64,000 nucleotides of DNA from positions 3,286,001 through 3,350,000 of the forward strand of contig NC_063013.1 of the NCBI RefSeq assembly GCF_020509005.1, given 5' to 3'. This DNA comes from Fulvia fulva. Its lineage: Eukaryota > Ascomycota > Dothideomycetes > Mycosphaerellales > Mycosphaerellaceae. The notes under the pieces are model-generated. The model did no database searches, had not been told where the DNA came from, and worked only from the letters and a program-made list of their open reading frames with translations. The position numbers were made by a program, and so were the translations under genes. Numbering within the stretch: the stretch's first letter is position 1; the number at the start of each line of letters is the position of its first letter. Shown here one piece after another: positions 44,201-55,131 of this stretch.

Positions 44201-46458
44201 GTACTTGGCCTTAGAGAGGCGCTCGAGCGTCTCCTAAATTAACGGTATTAGGTAGCGGTTCTTCTTTATAATAGCGTTTAAGCCTCGGTAGTCTACGTAG
44301 AAGCGTAGACTACCGCCGGGCTTCTTAACGAACATAACGGGACTGCTAGCGCTAGAACGGCTCGCTCGAATAAACCCCTTCTTTAGGTTCTCTTCGAGGT
44401 ATCTCTTAAGGACGATAAGCTCTTCTCGGGACATAGAATATAACGGTCCGAACGGTGTCTCTACACCTTCTTCTAGCTTAATCTTGTAGTCGTAAGGGCG
44501 ATAAGGAGGCAGCTCGTCTACGGCTTTAGTATCGAATACGTAGAGGATGTGGTGTGCCTAAGGAGGGACCTTCGTAGTAGGGTCGGTAGGTGTACGCTTC
44601 TTGTCGAGCTTCTCGAGGGCGATGTCGATATCGCGGAGAGAGGCGGCGAAGACTTAAGCTTTAGGCTACTTAGTAGTAGTAGTGAAGGTAGCGGCGTTCA
44701 CCTAGAAGATCTTAGTATACTTAGGACCGCGCTGAGGCGGCGGAGAAGGCGGAGGTGCCGGAGGAACTTCTAGAGGGAAGCTGATAGTAAGGGAAGTCTA
44801 GTCGATAATAGGTCGGTGTCGTCTAAACTAGGGGAGGCCGAGGATAAACTTCTAATACGGTAGGGACGTAAGGAAGCTAGTGATCGACATACGCTTGCCT
44901 CCGAGGGTGATTAACGTGTGTACAACATAAGTAATCTTACTAGTAGTAGTCTCCGTGCCGTTAAAGAGTTCAAGGGTACGAGGGTACTTTAGTTCCTAGG
45001 GTTCGAGGTTAAGAGAGGTCGCGAGTTTATAGTCTATAAAAGACTCGCCTAGTACGCTAGTGTCTATAAGAGTAAGATTGGAAGAAGAGAGTTTCTTTGA
45101 GCCGATATTTATATTCGTGACGAACGGTTTATAAGCGTAGTCCTTACCCGTCTCGTCGTATAGGTCTAGCTATGCTATATTGATCCTCAACTTCTTTCCT
45201 CTCTTCACTTTCGGTAAACGTTATTCTTAGTCTTCATCGCGTCGATAAGGAAGACCTAGGCTTTTTCCTACTTAGCGGGAGCAGTAGGAGTAGGCTCGAT
45301 AGCGCCGATAGCGCCGCGAACCGGGTTACGGGCGTTACGGGTAGCGAGCTACGGACAGTTAGCTACGATATAGCCTAGACCGCCGTAGTAGGTACAGAGT
45401 CCGGCCTAGCGACGGCGAAGCTTCTCTTCGGGAGTAAGCTTACCGTTAACGAGGCCCTAGACTCGAGGGACGGCGGTACTAGCGCTAAGATCTATAGCGT
45501 CACCTATAGAGACGGGAGGGAGAGCCGTAGGAGCGGCGGCGCCTAGTAGAGCAGCGAAGTGGCTTCCGGGACCACGAGGCTAACGACCTTAAGAACGGGA
45601 AGCGAGGAGAGAGGCGGTATGTTTCCTATTAGAGTCGAGGCGCTAGTAGGTCTCGACGAGCTTACGGAAGCTTATAGTACCGACGTCCTTGTCCTCGAGG
45701 GCTCGAAGAAGCTCTACTAATAAACCACGGCGGAGAGTGCTCTTCTTAGTCTCTTCGTTATAGCCGGTAAACCCGATATCGCGGTTAAAGGCCGCGAGGT
45801 ACTCGGCGAAGCTCTTGTTCTTCTAGAGGAGGTTATAGATAGCGTTCTAGGCGGTAGCTCTACGGTCTAGATCACTAAAGGCAGCACGGAGGTCCTGTAT
45901 CAAGGTGAGGACGTCCGGGCAGCCGATAGTCTACGTAGCGTTATCGATGTAGTGTTATACCTAAGCCGCGGCGTCTCCCCGAAGGAGGGAGAAGACGTAC
46001 GTGACTTTGTCCTTCTCTTACGGAAAGTAGTCGGCATTAGCTAACAGCTTAATAGTGAGCTATGTCTCAAATGCCTTAAACTTGCTCTTGTTACCGTCGA
46101 ACTCGTCTAGGTCGTTGACCTTCTTAGAGAAGTGCTAGCGGCGGTTGTTATCGGCGTACGGGGCGAGGTTCTAGAAGGTGTTTATAATACCTTGAAGGTA
46201 TATTGCTTAGTTGTTTGCTTGCTCGACCTACTAGGCGGTCTCGCGGAAAGAGGAGACGGTACGGTTAATAAGAGCGTAGGCGGTATCGGGGTTAGCGTTT
46301 GCCTAGGCACCGAAGGTAGCGGCGTTCGAGAAGGGGATGTTAGTCCACTTACTAAAGTCGAATAGAGTGCCTTAGTTGTCGAGGTTGACACTTCTATCGG
46401 TGGCGTGGTCACCTATAAGGATGACTCGAGTAGTTGACGGTTTGTTAGTCTTTTATGA
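41208..46458 (-). pseudogene. gypsy-2 gag-pol polyprotein, RIP-broken
   Basis: Read on the minus strand: gag about 45230-46440, with a degraded zinc knuckle near 45350-45420 (CTYYGGLGYIVANCP, where expected Cys and His are Tyr); protease region about 44850-45200; reverse transcriptase about 43980-44650 with an intact stretch 44234-44434 ([18 protein letters not shown]); RNase H about 43300-43700; a linker 42845-43057 that is acidic and uninterrupted; integrase about 41900-42740 with VDRYSKDR and TDGQTE motifs. Only isolated 60-70 codon pieces remain open. Dead element. Confidence 0.8.
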
Positions 46459-46978
46459 TGTTAGGGCGAGAGCCTAGCCTATAAGATATAAGGGTAAAAG
46501 CGAGAATATAGGTGCGAAGTATAGATGCAAAAGGGTATAGTATAATTACTATACAAAACAAAAGACGAAGAAAGCAAGAGAGGCCTAGGGAAGGCTAGAT
46601 ATTTATACGCGACCCTCGCGAGTACGTGTCCCCGTATTAATAGGGCTGGCCCGTACGAAGCCGCGCTTAGTAGCTTTACTCAAAACCTTATTCTAACCTG
46701 CCCTACGTTCCGAGTCTTCCACGTGCTTCTTCTAGGGTCTAGCGTAGTCGCGGGTACTCGCGGGAGTACCGTAAGTCACACAGTCACGAGCCGAAGTGAA
46801 TCTGTCAAGGTTTGGTAGAGGGGTGAATTTAGAGGGCTAGGTCCCGTAGTAAATATTACGGGGCATATAATTCTTAGCGCTTACACACTAAGCTAGACTA
46901 TCACTTCTTGACGACTTCTAAGCACTCTGAGGCTCTTCTGTCCCTACCTTCTGTACACTCTGTAGGGAGACTATAACA
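46459..46978 (-). repeat. gypsy-2 5' LTR (520 bp)
   Basis: TGTTAGGGCGAGAGCC to CTATAACA in plus-strand reading; partner of 40688-41207. Confidence 0.9.
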
Positions 46979-46983
46979 GGAAG
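46979..46983 (+). repeat. Right target-site duplication of gypsy-2
   Basis: GGAAG, same as 40683-40687. Confidence 0.85.
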
Positions 46984-48800
46984 CTAATTAGCGCCTCTAA
47001 TAGGATAACGATACGCTCTTCGGATAGGTCGAGGAGTTATAGGTAGGTATATCACCTAAGGACATTAAAGCCCTGTCTAAGCGTAATTAGGCTCTAAATA
47101 AGGAGGTAGTAGAGCTAAAGGCTTAGCTAGTAGCTAAGGACACGAACGGTACTAGCGATACTAGCGGTACTAACGGTAATAATAATAATGACCGTAGTCG
47201 TTAGGTCCGCGTCTACTCCCCTCGTCGTAACGGTGTTTCACGATTACCTACGCCTCCTACTTAGTAGGACCGTATAGGTAGAGGTACCCGATAAGGAGGT
47301 AGTAGAGGTAGTAGGGATAACGATAGAGACAACTCTAATAACGATAAGGGTAGAGATAATAGTCGACTACGCTATTACCTACGCCGTAACTCCTTACGAC
47401 GAGAACGCTAGGGTATACCTAGTAGTGCTTCTAGAGTAACTAGTAATACCGCCGTTAGCTAGTTCACTACTATCGAACCCTCCGTTAATATTATATATAC
47501 TAACAAGTTAGTTAAGGACCTAGAAAGTAAGTTCGATAATAAGAATATAAACTTTGACCGTTAGCTCGATTAGCTAGAGATCAAGCTGTCCGTAATATAG
47601 TTCTAGACTATCGAGGACGGACTACGCTACATTCTTAATTACCTCGACGGGTACCCGTACTAGCTATATATTCCGCGAGTACCCTCTAAGCGTACTAAGC
47701 GCAATTACTTTAACCCCTTCAAGTCTATCGATAGGATGATCTTATTCCTTATCGATCGGTATAGTAAGAAGGACGTCGTAGGCAAGGCCTTCTAGAAGCT
47801 CTAGGTCTTATAGTAGGGTAAAAACGAGTTATTTTCTATCTTTATCGCCAAGTACGACGAATAGCGTAACTTATACGACCTATTAGCTAAGACTAATTAC
47901 CGCCTACTCGAGGGTAAGCTTAACTACAAATATATAGAGGTACTACCTATAGAGACTAAGGACCGCGAAGACTTAGTCGACCTATACTATAAGCTCGAAG
48001 CTAAGTTCGAGCGCCTAAAGTCAAAGACCCTAGCTATACTACGACTACCTCGTAGTACTAGCGGTAGTAACGGTACTATACCTACCGCGCCCGGTATAGC
48101 CTAAGGTTTAGGCCTTAAGCTATACGCTTAGATGCCGCGCGAATTTAAGGAACTTAAGAAGCTCGAGCCTAAGGAGAAGGCTAGTATTATCGTAGTAGGC
48201 GGTTATGTCCGCTACCGCCGTATAGACTATAACTTATACTCGCTAGACTACCCTATTAAGTAGCATAAGCGCCCTCCGCCGCGCGCGAATACTAGCTCTA
48301 TAATATAGACACCGGCTAACCCTTAGTAATAGGGAAATAGCTAGACTAACGCTTAAGTACGATAACCGTTAGTCCTACTTATAAATATAATACTAAGAAG
48401 GAAATATAGCGAGATACGGTAATATAAGGACTAGAGTACGCTTTACGTATATTAGTAAGCTCTCTAAAACCGCCTATTATACGAGGGGCACTAAGGCTAA
48501 GAGTGTCCCCTTACCTTATAATACCTAGTAGTGTAGATAGTAATTAAGCTCTTACCTTCCTTAATTATAGTGCTACCTCTTAGTATATAAATTCTATATA
48601 CGCTCGTATATATAATCTTCCTCGACTCTAGGAAGAACCTCTTTAATTAGGACTAGCTAATAGCGGCTCCGCTAACGAGCTTATTACCGAGTCTACGTAC
48701 TTTCCTTTTAATATCGGCGGCTACGTCGAAATCCTTAGCTACTATTTAGTAGAATTACTAGAGTATAATATTGTACTCGGCTCTAGTTAGTTCGTAGACT
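46984..48800 (+). pseudogene. gypsy-1 gag (second part) and protease-like region
   Basis: Continues the gag frame. It contains a Gly/Asn/Ser/Thr-rich linker (about 47140-47210), a basic Arg-rich region (47210-47420), and a capsid-like helical part. At about 48205-48255 YVRYRRIDYNLYSLDYP fits a zinc knuckle (C-x2-C-x4-H-x4-C) whose ligands all became Tyr or Leu through RIP. The stretch 48540-48800 shows FLDSRKNLFN and later LGSSQFVDYELE-like segments consistent with an aspartic protease, uncertainly. Confidence 0.5.
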
Positions 48801-49433
48801 ACGAACTAGAGATATAATAGGAGAAGGGCATTATAATAATGAATCATTTGAAATGCCGTACCTATAAGGTAAACTAGAGGTCTAATAAGTACCTAATAGT
48901 ATAGTCTATTAACTATCTAGCTACGCTAGTACTATTAGACAATTATCGACCGCCGATAGTAAAAGATAACCCCGACAAAGTTACCGCTCCTACGCTATCG
49001 TTACCTAAGTATATACCCTAACTATAGTTCTATACGACGTTTAAGGACAAAGAGGATAACTTCCGTATATATACTCGATAACCGTTACCGGTAGACGGCG
49101 TTAAGACGTTAAAGCGACCGTACCGATATACGAAATAAAAGTAACGAGTTGTCAAACTAGAACTAGAGATCGATATTATAAACATCTCCGCGGCCTACGT
49201 AGTAAAACTAGCTCGTAAGAAAGGAGCGGAAGTCTATATAATATAGATTATACTATCTAGTCAGAAGTACTACGCTAACCTATTACGAGCCTACGTAATA
49301 GTAGCGACTAGGTAAGACTTCGATCCTACTAGGCTCTACGCTATAAACCTTCGGAAGGTATAGTTAGTAAACCCCTTAATAGTATATATAATGATAGTAA
49401 ATAGCGACTTCGACAGATTTATAAAAGGCAAAG
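48801..49433 (+). pseudogene. gypsy-1 protease to RT linker, heavily degraded
   Basis: RIP-damaged plus-strand sequence upstream of the LINE insertion. Short segments (for example KHYRRPTVKDNPDK-like charged stretches near 48940-49000) look polyprotein-like, but no domain is assigned. Confidence 0.3.
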
Positions 49434-49448
49434 ATAAGGACTAAGATA
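49434..49448 (+). repeat. Left target-site duplication of family-2 LINE
   Basis: ATAAGGACTAAGATA, identical to 54476-54490. Confidence 0.85.
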
Positions 49449-49530
49449 GATAGATAGATAGATAGATTATTCATTCGCCTGTTTTAGTGCCCTATAGCCT
49501 ATGCAGGTCTCTCGCTATTTAGGTCTATTT

Positions 49531-49570
49531 GTGTAGGTAGGAAACCCGATTAACGGATGAAAACCTCCTC
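49531..49570 (-). promoter_or_regulatory. Shared LINE 3'-UTR motif, family 2
   Basis: Sense: GAGGAGGTTTTCATCC then GTTAATCGGGTTTCCTACC. AGGA and TCCT can pair. Confidence 0.55.
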
Positions 49571-49699
49571 GTCTTTGCCCTCCTCGTTCTTTCCTATCTT
49601 GTCCTTTCGTTCTCCTTCCTTCAGGGTACGCTAGTGTCATAGTTGTTACCCTATAACTACCTTGCCCGTAACCCTAGTGATGTCCTCCTCTCGATTCCC

Positions 49700-52600
49700 T
49701 TTCTCCCTTCTGTTTCCCCGGCTCTTCTCTCTCTCTCCCTCCTCTCTATCCACCTTTCCGTTTCTACTACTAGGGAGAATTGCTCTAGGTAGTCCTCGTT
49801 AAGGATCCATCTTGTCACTCTCCTTATATCTTGTCTGTCCTGGATGATGGCCTGGTATTGCCTATCTCTTGCCTTCGCCCTCCACTAGCTTCTCCCTTTT
49901 ACCTACTTAGCACAGTTCAGTACCATGTGCTCCGGGTTTTGGGATAGGTAGCCACAGGGGTAACGTTTGGAATCGTATCCTGGGACTCTTCTTTAGTGCA
50001 AGTATGCTCTCAGCCCAATGTGCTCAGAGCGAATCTGGATAGCTATGCTTGCTTCCGCCCTCTTCAGGTCTTTGTAGATAAGGTAGTTATACCTCCCGAA
50101 GGTCCTAGCCGCTAGTAGGGCTCCTGGCCTCACCGGTTTTTGGTTCCAACGCGTTTCCTATAGGTAACCTGCGATCCTTTCTACTTGGCTTTGCTTCTTT
50201 TTCCCTTTGTCCCCTGTGTTAGCTTGCTCCCTCAGAGCTTCTCTCTGTTCAAGGGCTACTAGGATTTCCTGTGATGTTTTTAGGTCTGCTTCCTTCTATA
50301 GGATCATGTGTAGCCGGTTAGGTCTTCTCCTCCTCTCCCACTAGGTTCTTATCCTTTGAGTAGCTGCTTGGATAGTTCCCTAGGCTGGGTATGCTGATGT
50401 CTTCTCTACGTATTGACACCTCATGCCCTAGAGGCACTCCCTGATAGGGGCTGTACCTGATTCCATTTCTATTGTCCTGTGAGGGGTTGACTTGTATGCC
50501 CCTAGTACTCTCTTTAGGCAGGCTGCCTGCGCTCTGTTGAGGGGGTCCTTAATTCTCTTCGGGATGTGTTTTTCCGCTACCCAAATTGCTGCTCTATATA
50601 GCATTGCGGGCTTGACAATGGCCTTGTACATAGTCTAGGCCTTTGTGAAGGTCGCCCCCTAGGTTGACGTAGTGAGTCTCTCGATTAATTGTCTATTAGT
50701 GTCCGCTCTCGCTTACGCCTTCTTCACTTGTAGTCCCTAGCTAAGTTTCGGGTCTAGCCATATCCTAAGGACTCTGAGTTCCCTTATAGGATAGGTCTCG
50801 AACCCCTAGATTTTTACTAGTGCTACTAAGTTGTGTTTTGTCTTTGCCTTACTAAAATGGATAAGTTGGTACTTGTCCGGTACGAATTTTGCCCTATGCT
50901 CTCTTGCCTACTTTTCGCATTGTCTATGTCTCTCCTCTAGGAGTACGCAGTTTTCCTCTATAGACCCCGACTACGCTAGGATATTTGTGTCATCCACGAA
51001 CCCCGATACTAAGGTGTTTACTATTTCTAGGAGTGGGGTCAGGTCGGCTATAAAGAGGAGGAACAGAATTGGGGAGAGTGTAGAGCCCTATAGGATGCCC
51101 GTGTTCGCAATTAGGGTCTACGGGGCTTTAAAGGACCCTAGGAGGATCTGGGTTGTTCTGTCCTTAAGGAATGACTATACAAAGTGTACTATCTAGGCTA
51201 GGATGCTTTTTATTCTAAGGATGTGTAGGAGCCTTACGTAGGACACGTTATCGAAAGCCCCTAATATGTCTAGTAAAAGTAGTGAGGCTACCTTGTTGTT
51301 ACTATAGTGCTAGATGTGTCTGATTTGCTCTGTGATCAGTTCGACTACTATGAGGGTAGATCTCTTTTGTCTCCCCCCTATTTGCGTTGCCGGGAGGAGG
51401 TTGTGTTCTTCTACTATTCCGGTGAGCCTTATAGCCACGACCTTCTCTAGGAGCTTCCCTAGTGTGTTTAGCAACGTAATTGGTCTGTATAACTTCAACT
51501 TGGTATAGTCTTCCTTTTGGGGTTTCCTTAGGACGCAAGTTAGTGATTGCCTAAAAGCCTTTAGGCAATACCCCTACTTTATACACTAGGTAAAGATTGG
51601 CGTAAGCACTAGAGTGATAAGGCTACTACTAGCTTTTAGGTAACAGTTAGGGATCTTGTCTAGGCCTAGGGCTTTGTTGCCCTTCAGTTTCTTGATAATG
51701 TTTCCGATCTCTATAGTAGACACTTGCTAGTTAGCCTCCCTTAGCGGAGGAATACGTGTTCCTAGGATGTTGCTTAGGTCTGCCTCTACCTAAGTCCCGA
51801 AGAAGTGGTCTACGAATGCTTTCGCTTTCCCTATCGGAGTGGTTTGCGTTTCCCCGTCTTAGTCCTATATTAAGGGAAACTGGGGCGGGGAGTTTCGTTC
51901 CTCGTCTAGTTTCCTAGCCTATTCTACTAGTCTCTAGATTTGTTCCGGGTGTTCTGTAATCATCCCTATAGTTGACCTCTACTCCTACGTCTTGTCTCTT
52001 CTGATCTGCGCCTTCTTTACTTTGTACGCGTTGTTATAGGCTTCCTAGTTTACTTAGGTGCGCCGTTACTCCTATCTCCTTCTTGCTCTCCTTGCCTCCT
52101 TGACTTTAGCTATGCACTCTAGTGTCTAGTATAGCTTCTAGTATAGCGACCATCTCTTCTTAGGTATATAGGCCTGGGCTGCCCTTTATATAGCTTCTAT
52201 TAGCTGCTCTACTACTTAGTCAATCCCCTCCGTTGTATATATATTATCAATGTTCACCTATTCTAGTTCGCCTTCTAGTCGCTACTATACTAGTGTCCAC
52301 TCGGCCTACTTCTAGCAGAGCCTCCTCTTAGGTTCCCTCTCCTCTTTAACTATAAGTTGGATGTCGGTTTGGATTGGATAGTGGTCTAATAAGGACTCTA
52401 GTTAGTCATTGACTATGTAGCTTTCTACCCGTCGTATTAAGGCGTAGGACATAAAGCATAGGTCTAGCGTACTAGAACTGTTGTTTCTAGCCCAAGTTTC
52501 TGTTCCCTTTAGCGTGATCAAGTCCATTTGGGCTGTTTCTATCTAACTAATGAGCCTCCCTACTAAGAAGTAGTGTACTAGGGTGAAGTCCGATCCCTAC

Positions 52601-53070
52601 TTTGGGTAGTAGAGGTTGAAATCTCCTATTACGATGTTGTGGTTTTGTTAGTCTATTGCTTCCGGGAGCCTTCCTAGCGTATGTAGTTATGTGCTGCTTC
52701 TAGACTCTAGAGGTGGGTTGTATACGCTATAGATCAGGACCTGGCCTTAAGTTGTTTTGAGCTACACTATAGTGATATCTCTGTCGGTTCTCGGCTAGGC
52801 CTACTAGTCCTCTACTAGTACCTTCTTACTAACATAGATACAAGTTTGTAGGACCCCCTCGGTTCTGTTTATTACTACGTGGTATCTCGGGTCTCGCACA
52901 GTTAATAGAATCCTAGAGTATAGGTTGATCTATAGTTCCTATATTGCTATAATGTGGTGTTCCTCCGGGTCTAAGGCTTATAGAAAGCTCCTTTAGACCT
53001 TGTCTTTACTTCTGTTCACATTATACTGAATGATTAATAGTCTATTAGTATAAGGCATTAGGACATGTTT
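49700..53070 (-). pseudogene. Family-2 LINE ORF2 (endonuclease/RT)
   Basis: Endonuclease: IIQYNVNRSKDKVQ near 53010, VIGDFNLYYPK near 52620, LESLLDHYPIQTD near 52390. Reverse transcriptase: RPITLLNTLGKLLEKVVAIR near 51430-51490 in an intact 62-codon piece, later the FVDD block near 50995, and a 67-codon intact piece at 50428-50631 (MYKAIVKPAMLYRAAIWVAE). Interrupting stops are TAG from CAG or TGG. Related to, but distinct from, families 1 and 4. Confidence 0.75.
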
Positions 53071-53099
53071 GTGTCTAGGTCCGTTTAGTCTTACTGTTA

Positions 53100-54353
53100 G
53101 TCTTACTATTAGTTTTCCCGTCCCTCCTCCTATTCTTCCCTTTGGGGTTAGCTCCCTATCATTTGGTTGATTCTCATTTGTCTATTACTCTACGCTGCCT
53201 TATATAAGAACGTTGGTCTCCCTATTACTAGCACTATTTGTGGCTCCTCTTATAGCCGGGGTCTCTTATTCGGGTAGGTAGTTCTCTCTAGTTATTTCTG
53301 TTTACCTACTAGGAACCTAGTTAGTATTGTTACCCTTGCTTCCCGCGCTCTCTACTAGGCTAATAGTCTAACTAGGCATTGGTTTGACTATACCGGGTGT
53401 TTTCTCCTATATACTACGTATCTTATGTCCTCCTTCCGTTTTTAGTACTCTTAGGTCGCGTAATCACTAGCATAGTATAAGCAGACTAGTATGGCTTTGC
53501 TACACTTTAGGGCAATATGTCCGTACTGTTGACAGTTAAAACATTAAAGGATTCTATAGTTGCTCTAATAGATTTCTACATCTAGCCTCTTAAAGTCCTA
53601 GTATAACCCTTAGTCTAAGACCTTGTTCGCTTGCTCTAGTGTTGCAACCTATAAGATCAGCGAGGAGGCCCTCTTGCCCTCCTCTATCTTCTTCTTGACC
53701 TACGCTGTCTTTGTAATCTGTAGTCCTAGTGCTATTACCTAGTTTTGCCTCTAGAGGTTTAGTATATCCCTTTATATGTTAAAGGTTCGTAGGACCCTAT
53801 ACGTAATTACTATATACTGTTAATAGGAGACTTTCGCTGTGCTCCCGATCTTTAGTGTCCACTCCTTGTTTATTTCGAGGGCCTTCTTGTCCTATACGTG
53901 TGCTATAAATAGCTTGACCCCTTTGTTGTCTACCCTTGCCCCTACTATTCCCTTTACTCCGATCTTCTCGACTATCTCCCTCCCGGTCATCTTTCCTATC
54001 TCTTCCTTCTCTTTCTAGTCCGTAATATAGACTCGTAGTACTGTGCTTTAGGGGGGGTAGGTTAGCTCGCGATTGTTGCCTAGGTCGTTAGGCCCTAGGT
54101 CTGTCTCGGGTCTCTTTAAGGGTTGTTTCTTACGTTTCGTGTTACTACCTCGATTGCCATGTTGATCGTAGTACTTGTTTATCGTTTAAGCGCCTTCAGT
54201 CCCCCGAGCAGTTCGCTTATTACTCCTTTTAGTGCTCTCTCCGGAAACCTCCCTTCTTCTGCCGCTACTATCTCTTCCGCCTTCTTATAGAGCGTCCTCT
54301 ACTCGTCTCCCCCTTGCTCTCGGTCGTCTACTACCGTCGTCGTCGCCATTTTT
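53100..54353 (-). pseudogene. Family-2 LINE ORF1 (gag-like)
   Basis: Starts MATTTVVDDREQGGDE at 54353 on the minus strand, with helical RFPERALKGVISELLGGLKA soon after. The zinc knuckle CFNCQQYGHIALKC lies near 53495-53540 and keeps all four ligands. TAG codons interrupt it several times. Confidence 0.65.
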
Positions 54354-54475
54354 CCTATCTATGCCTAATATCTAGTAGCCGTATTAACGTACGATATAGT
54401 TATAATCCGTATTTTACGGCGTCTATATAGGGAGTAATATTCAATAAGGCAAGAGTAATATATAAGGCGATCGTT

Positions 54476-54490
54476 ATAAGGACTAAGATA
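54476..54490 (+). repeat. Right target-site duplication of family-2 LINE
   Basis: ATAAGGACTAAGATA, identical to 49434-49448. Confidence 0.85.
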
Positions 54491-55131
54491 CTAATGTCTA
54501 CTTACCCTAGGAACTATATAATTTCGAGGACTGTTTTAACCGTTAGGATATATCGAAGATCCTACCTTACCGCCCTAGTAAAGACTATAAAATATACCTT
54601 AAAGACGAAACGAAGTCACCTCCTTTTAAGCGGCTATACGTAATGTCGTCTCGCGAGAATAAGGTAATTAAGAAGTAGGTCGATAATTAGCTAGAATCTA
54701 GAGCGATATAACGAAGTACGAGCCCGGCTTCTATACTAGTACTAATTGTACGTAAACTACGCGGTAGTCTACGGGTCTATATCGACTATAGAGCTCTTAA
54801 TGCCCTTCCGGTCAAAAGTAGATACCTAATACCGCTATTCTAAGAAACGCTAAACCGCCTAAATAGGAAGAAGTACTTTACTAAACTCGATATTATCTCT
54901 ACCTTTAACCGTATTTGTATTACGGAGGGCTACGAATAGAAAACTACGTTTAGTACTCGCTATAGTCAATTCGAGTGTATAGTAATGCCTTTCGGTCTAT
55001 ATAATACTCTAGGAATATTCAAATTATATATTAACGATACGCTTAGGGAGTATCTCGATGACTTCTATTTAGTATACCTAGATAATATCCTAATCTTTAG
55101 CGACATATTCGAGGAACATATATAGATTAGA
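54491..55131 (+). pseudogene. gypsy-1 reverse transcriptase
   Basis: Contains the [17 protein letters not shown] block (about 54750-54800), KYFTKLDIISTFNRI (54870-54915), TRYSQFECIVMPFGLYN (54955-55005) and the catalytic YLDNILIFS (55075-55100), where the YxDD box reads YLDN because the second Asp codon is changed. Truncated by LINE C right after FEEHI. Confidence 0.75.

Larger units (their letters stand above)
40688..46978 (-). mobile_element. Ty3/gypsy LTR retrotransposon (gypsy-2), complete but RIP-inactivated
   Basis: 6.3-kb element with 520-bp LTRs starting TG and ending CA, a 5-bp target duplication (GGAAG), and gag-pol on the minus strand in the order gag, protease, reverse transcriptase, RNase H, integrase, so it is Ty3/gypsy type. 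A polypurine tract (GTTCGGGGGGGCTAC on the minus strand, at 41208-41222) abuts the 3' LTR. The two LTRs differ by transitions, with RIP acting after insertion. Inserted within the gag of gypsy-1. Confidence 0.9.
49449..54475 (-). mobile_element. Full-length Tad-like LINE, family 2
   Basis: 5.0-kb minus-strand element with a 15-bp target duplication and a GATA-repeat (sense TATC) tail at 49445-49468. From its 5' end: leader, ORF1 ATG near 54351 (MATTTVVDDREQ), CCHC knuckle near 53490-53545, endonuclease 52440-53060, reverse transcriptase 50950-51750 (FVDD block near 51000), C-terminal tail, and shared 3'-UTR motif at 49531-49570. RIP is clearly lighter between about 49820 and 50640 and patchily elsewhere than in family-1 copies. 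Confidence 0.88.
40290..55131 (+). mobile_element. Older Ty3/gypsy retrotransposon (gypsy-1), interrupted by gypsy-2 and a LINE, 3' truncated
   Basis: Plus-strand pieces: gag 40290-40687 and 46984-48330, protease-like 48540-48800, and reverse transcriptase 54491-55131. Gag frame runs ...DLKEAN without a break when gypsy-2 and one GGAAG copy are removed. The protease-to-RT gap is filled by the full-length family-2 LINE. The element ends abruptly in RT where LINE C is inserted; the RNase H, integrase and 3' LTR are absent from the window. Many TAG and TAA stops. Confidence 0.75.
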
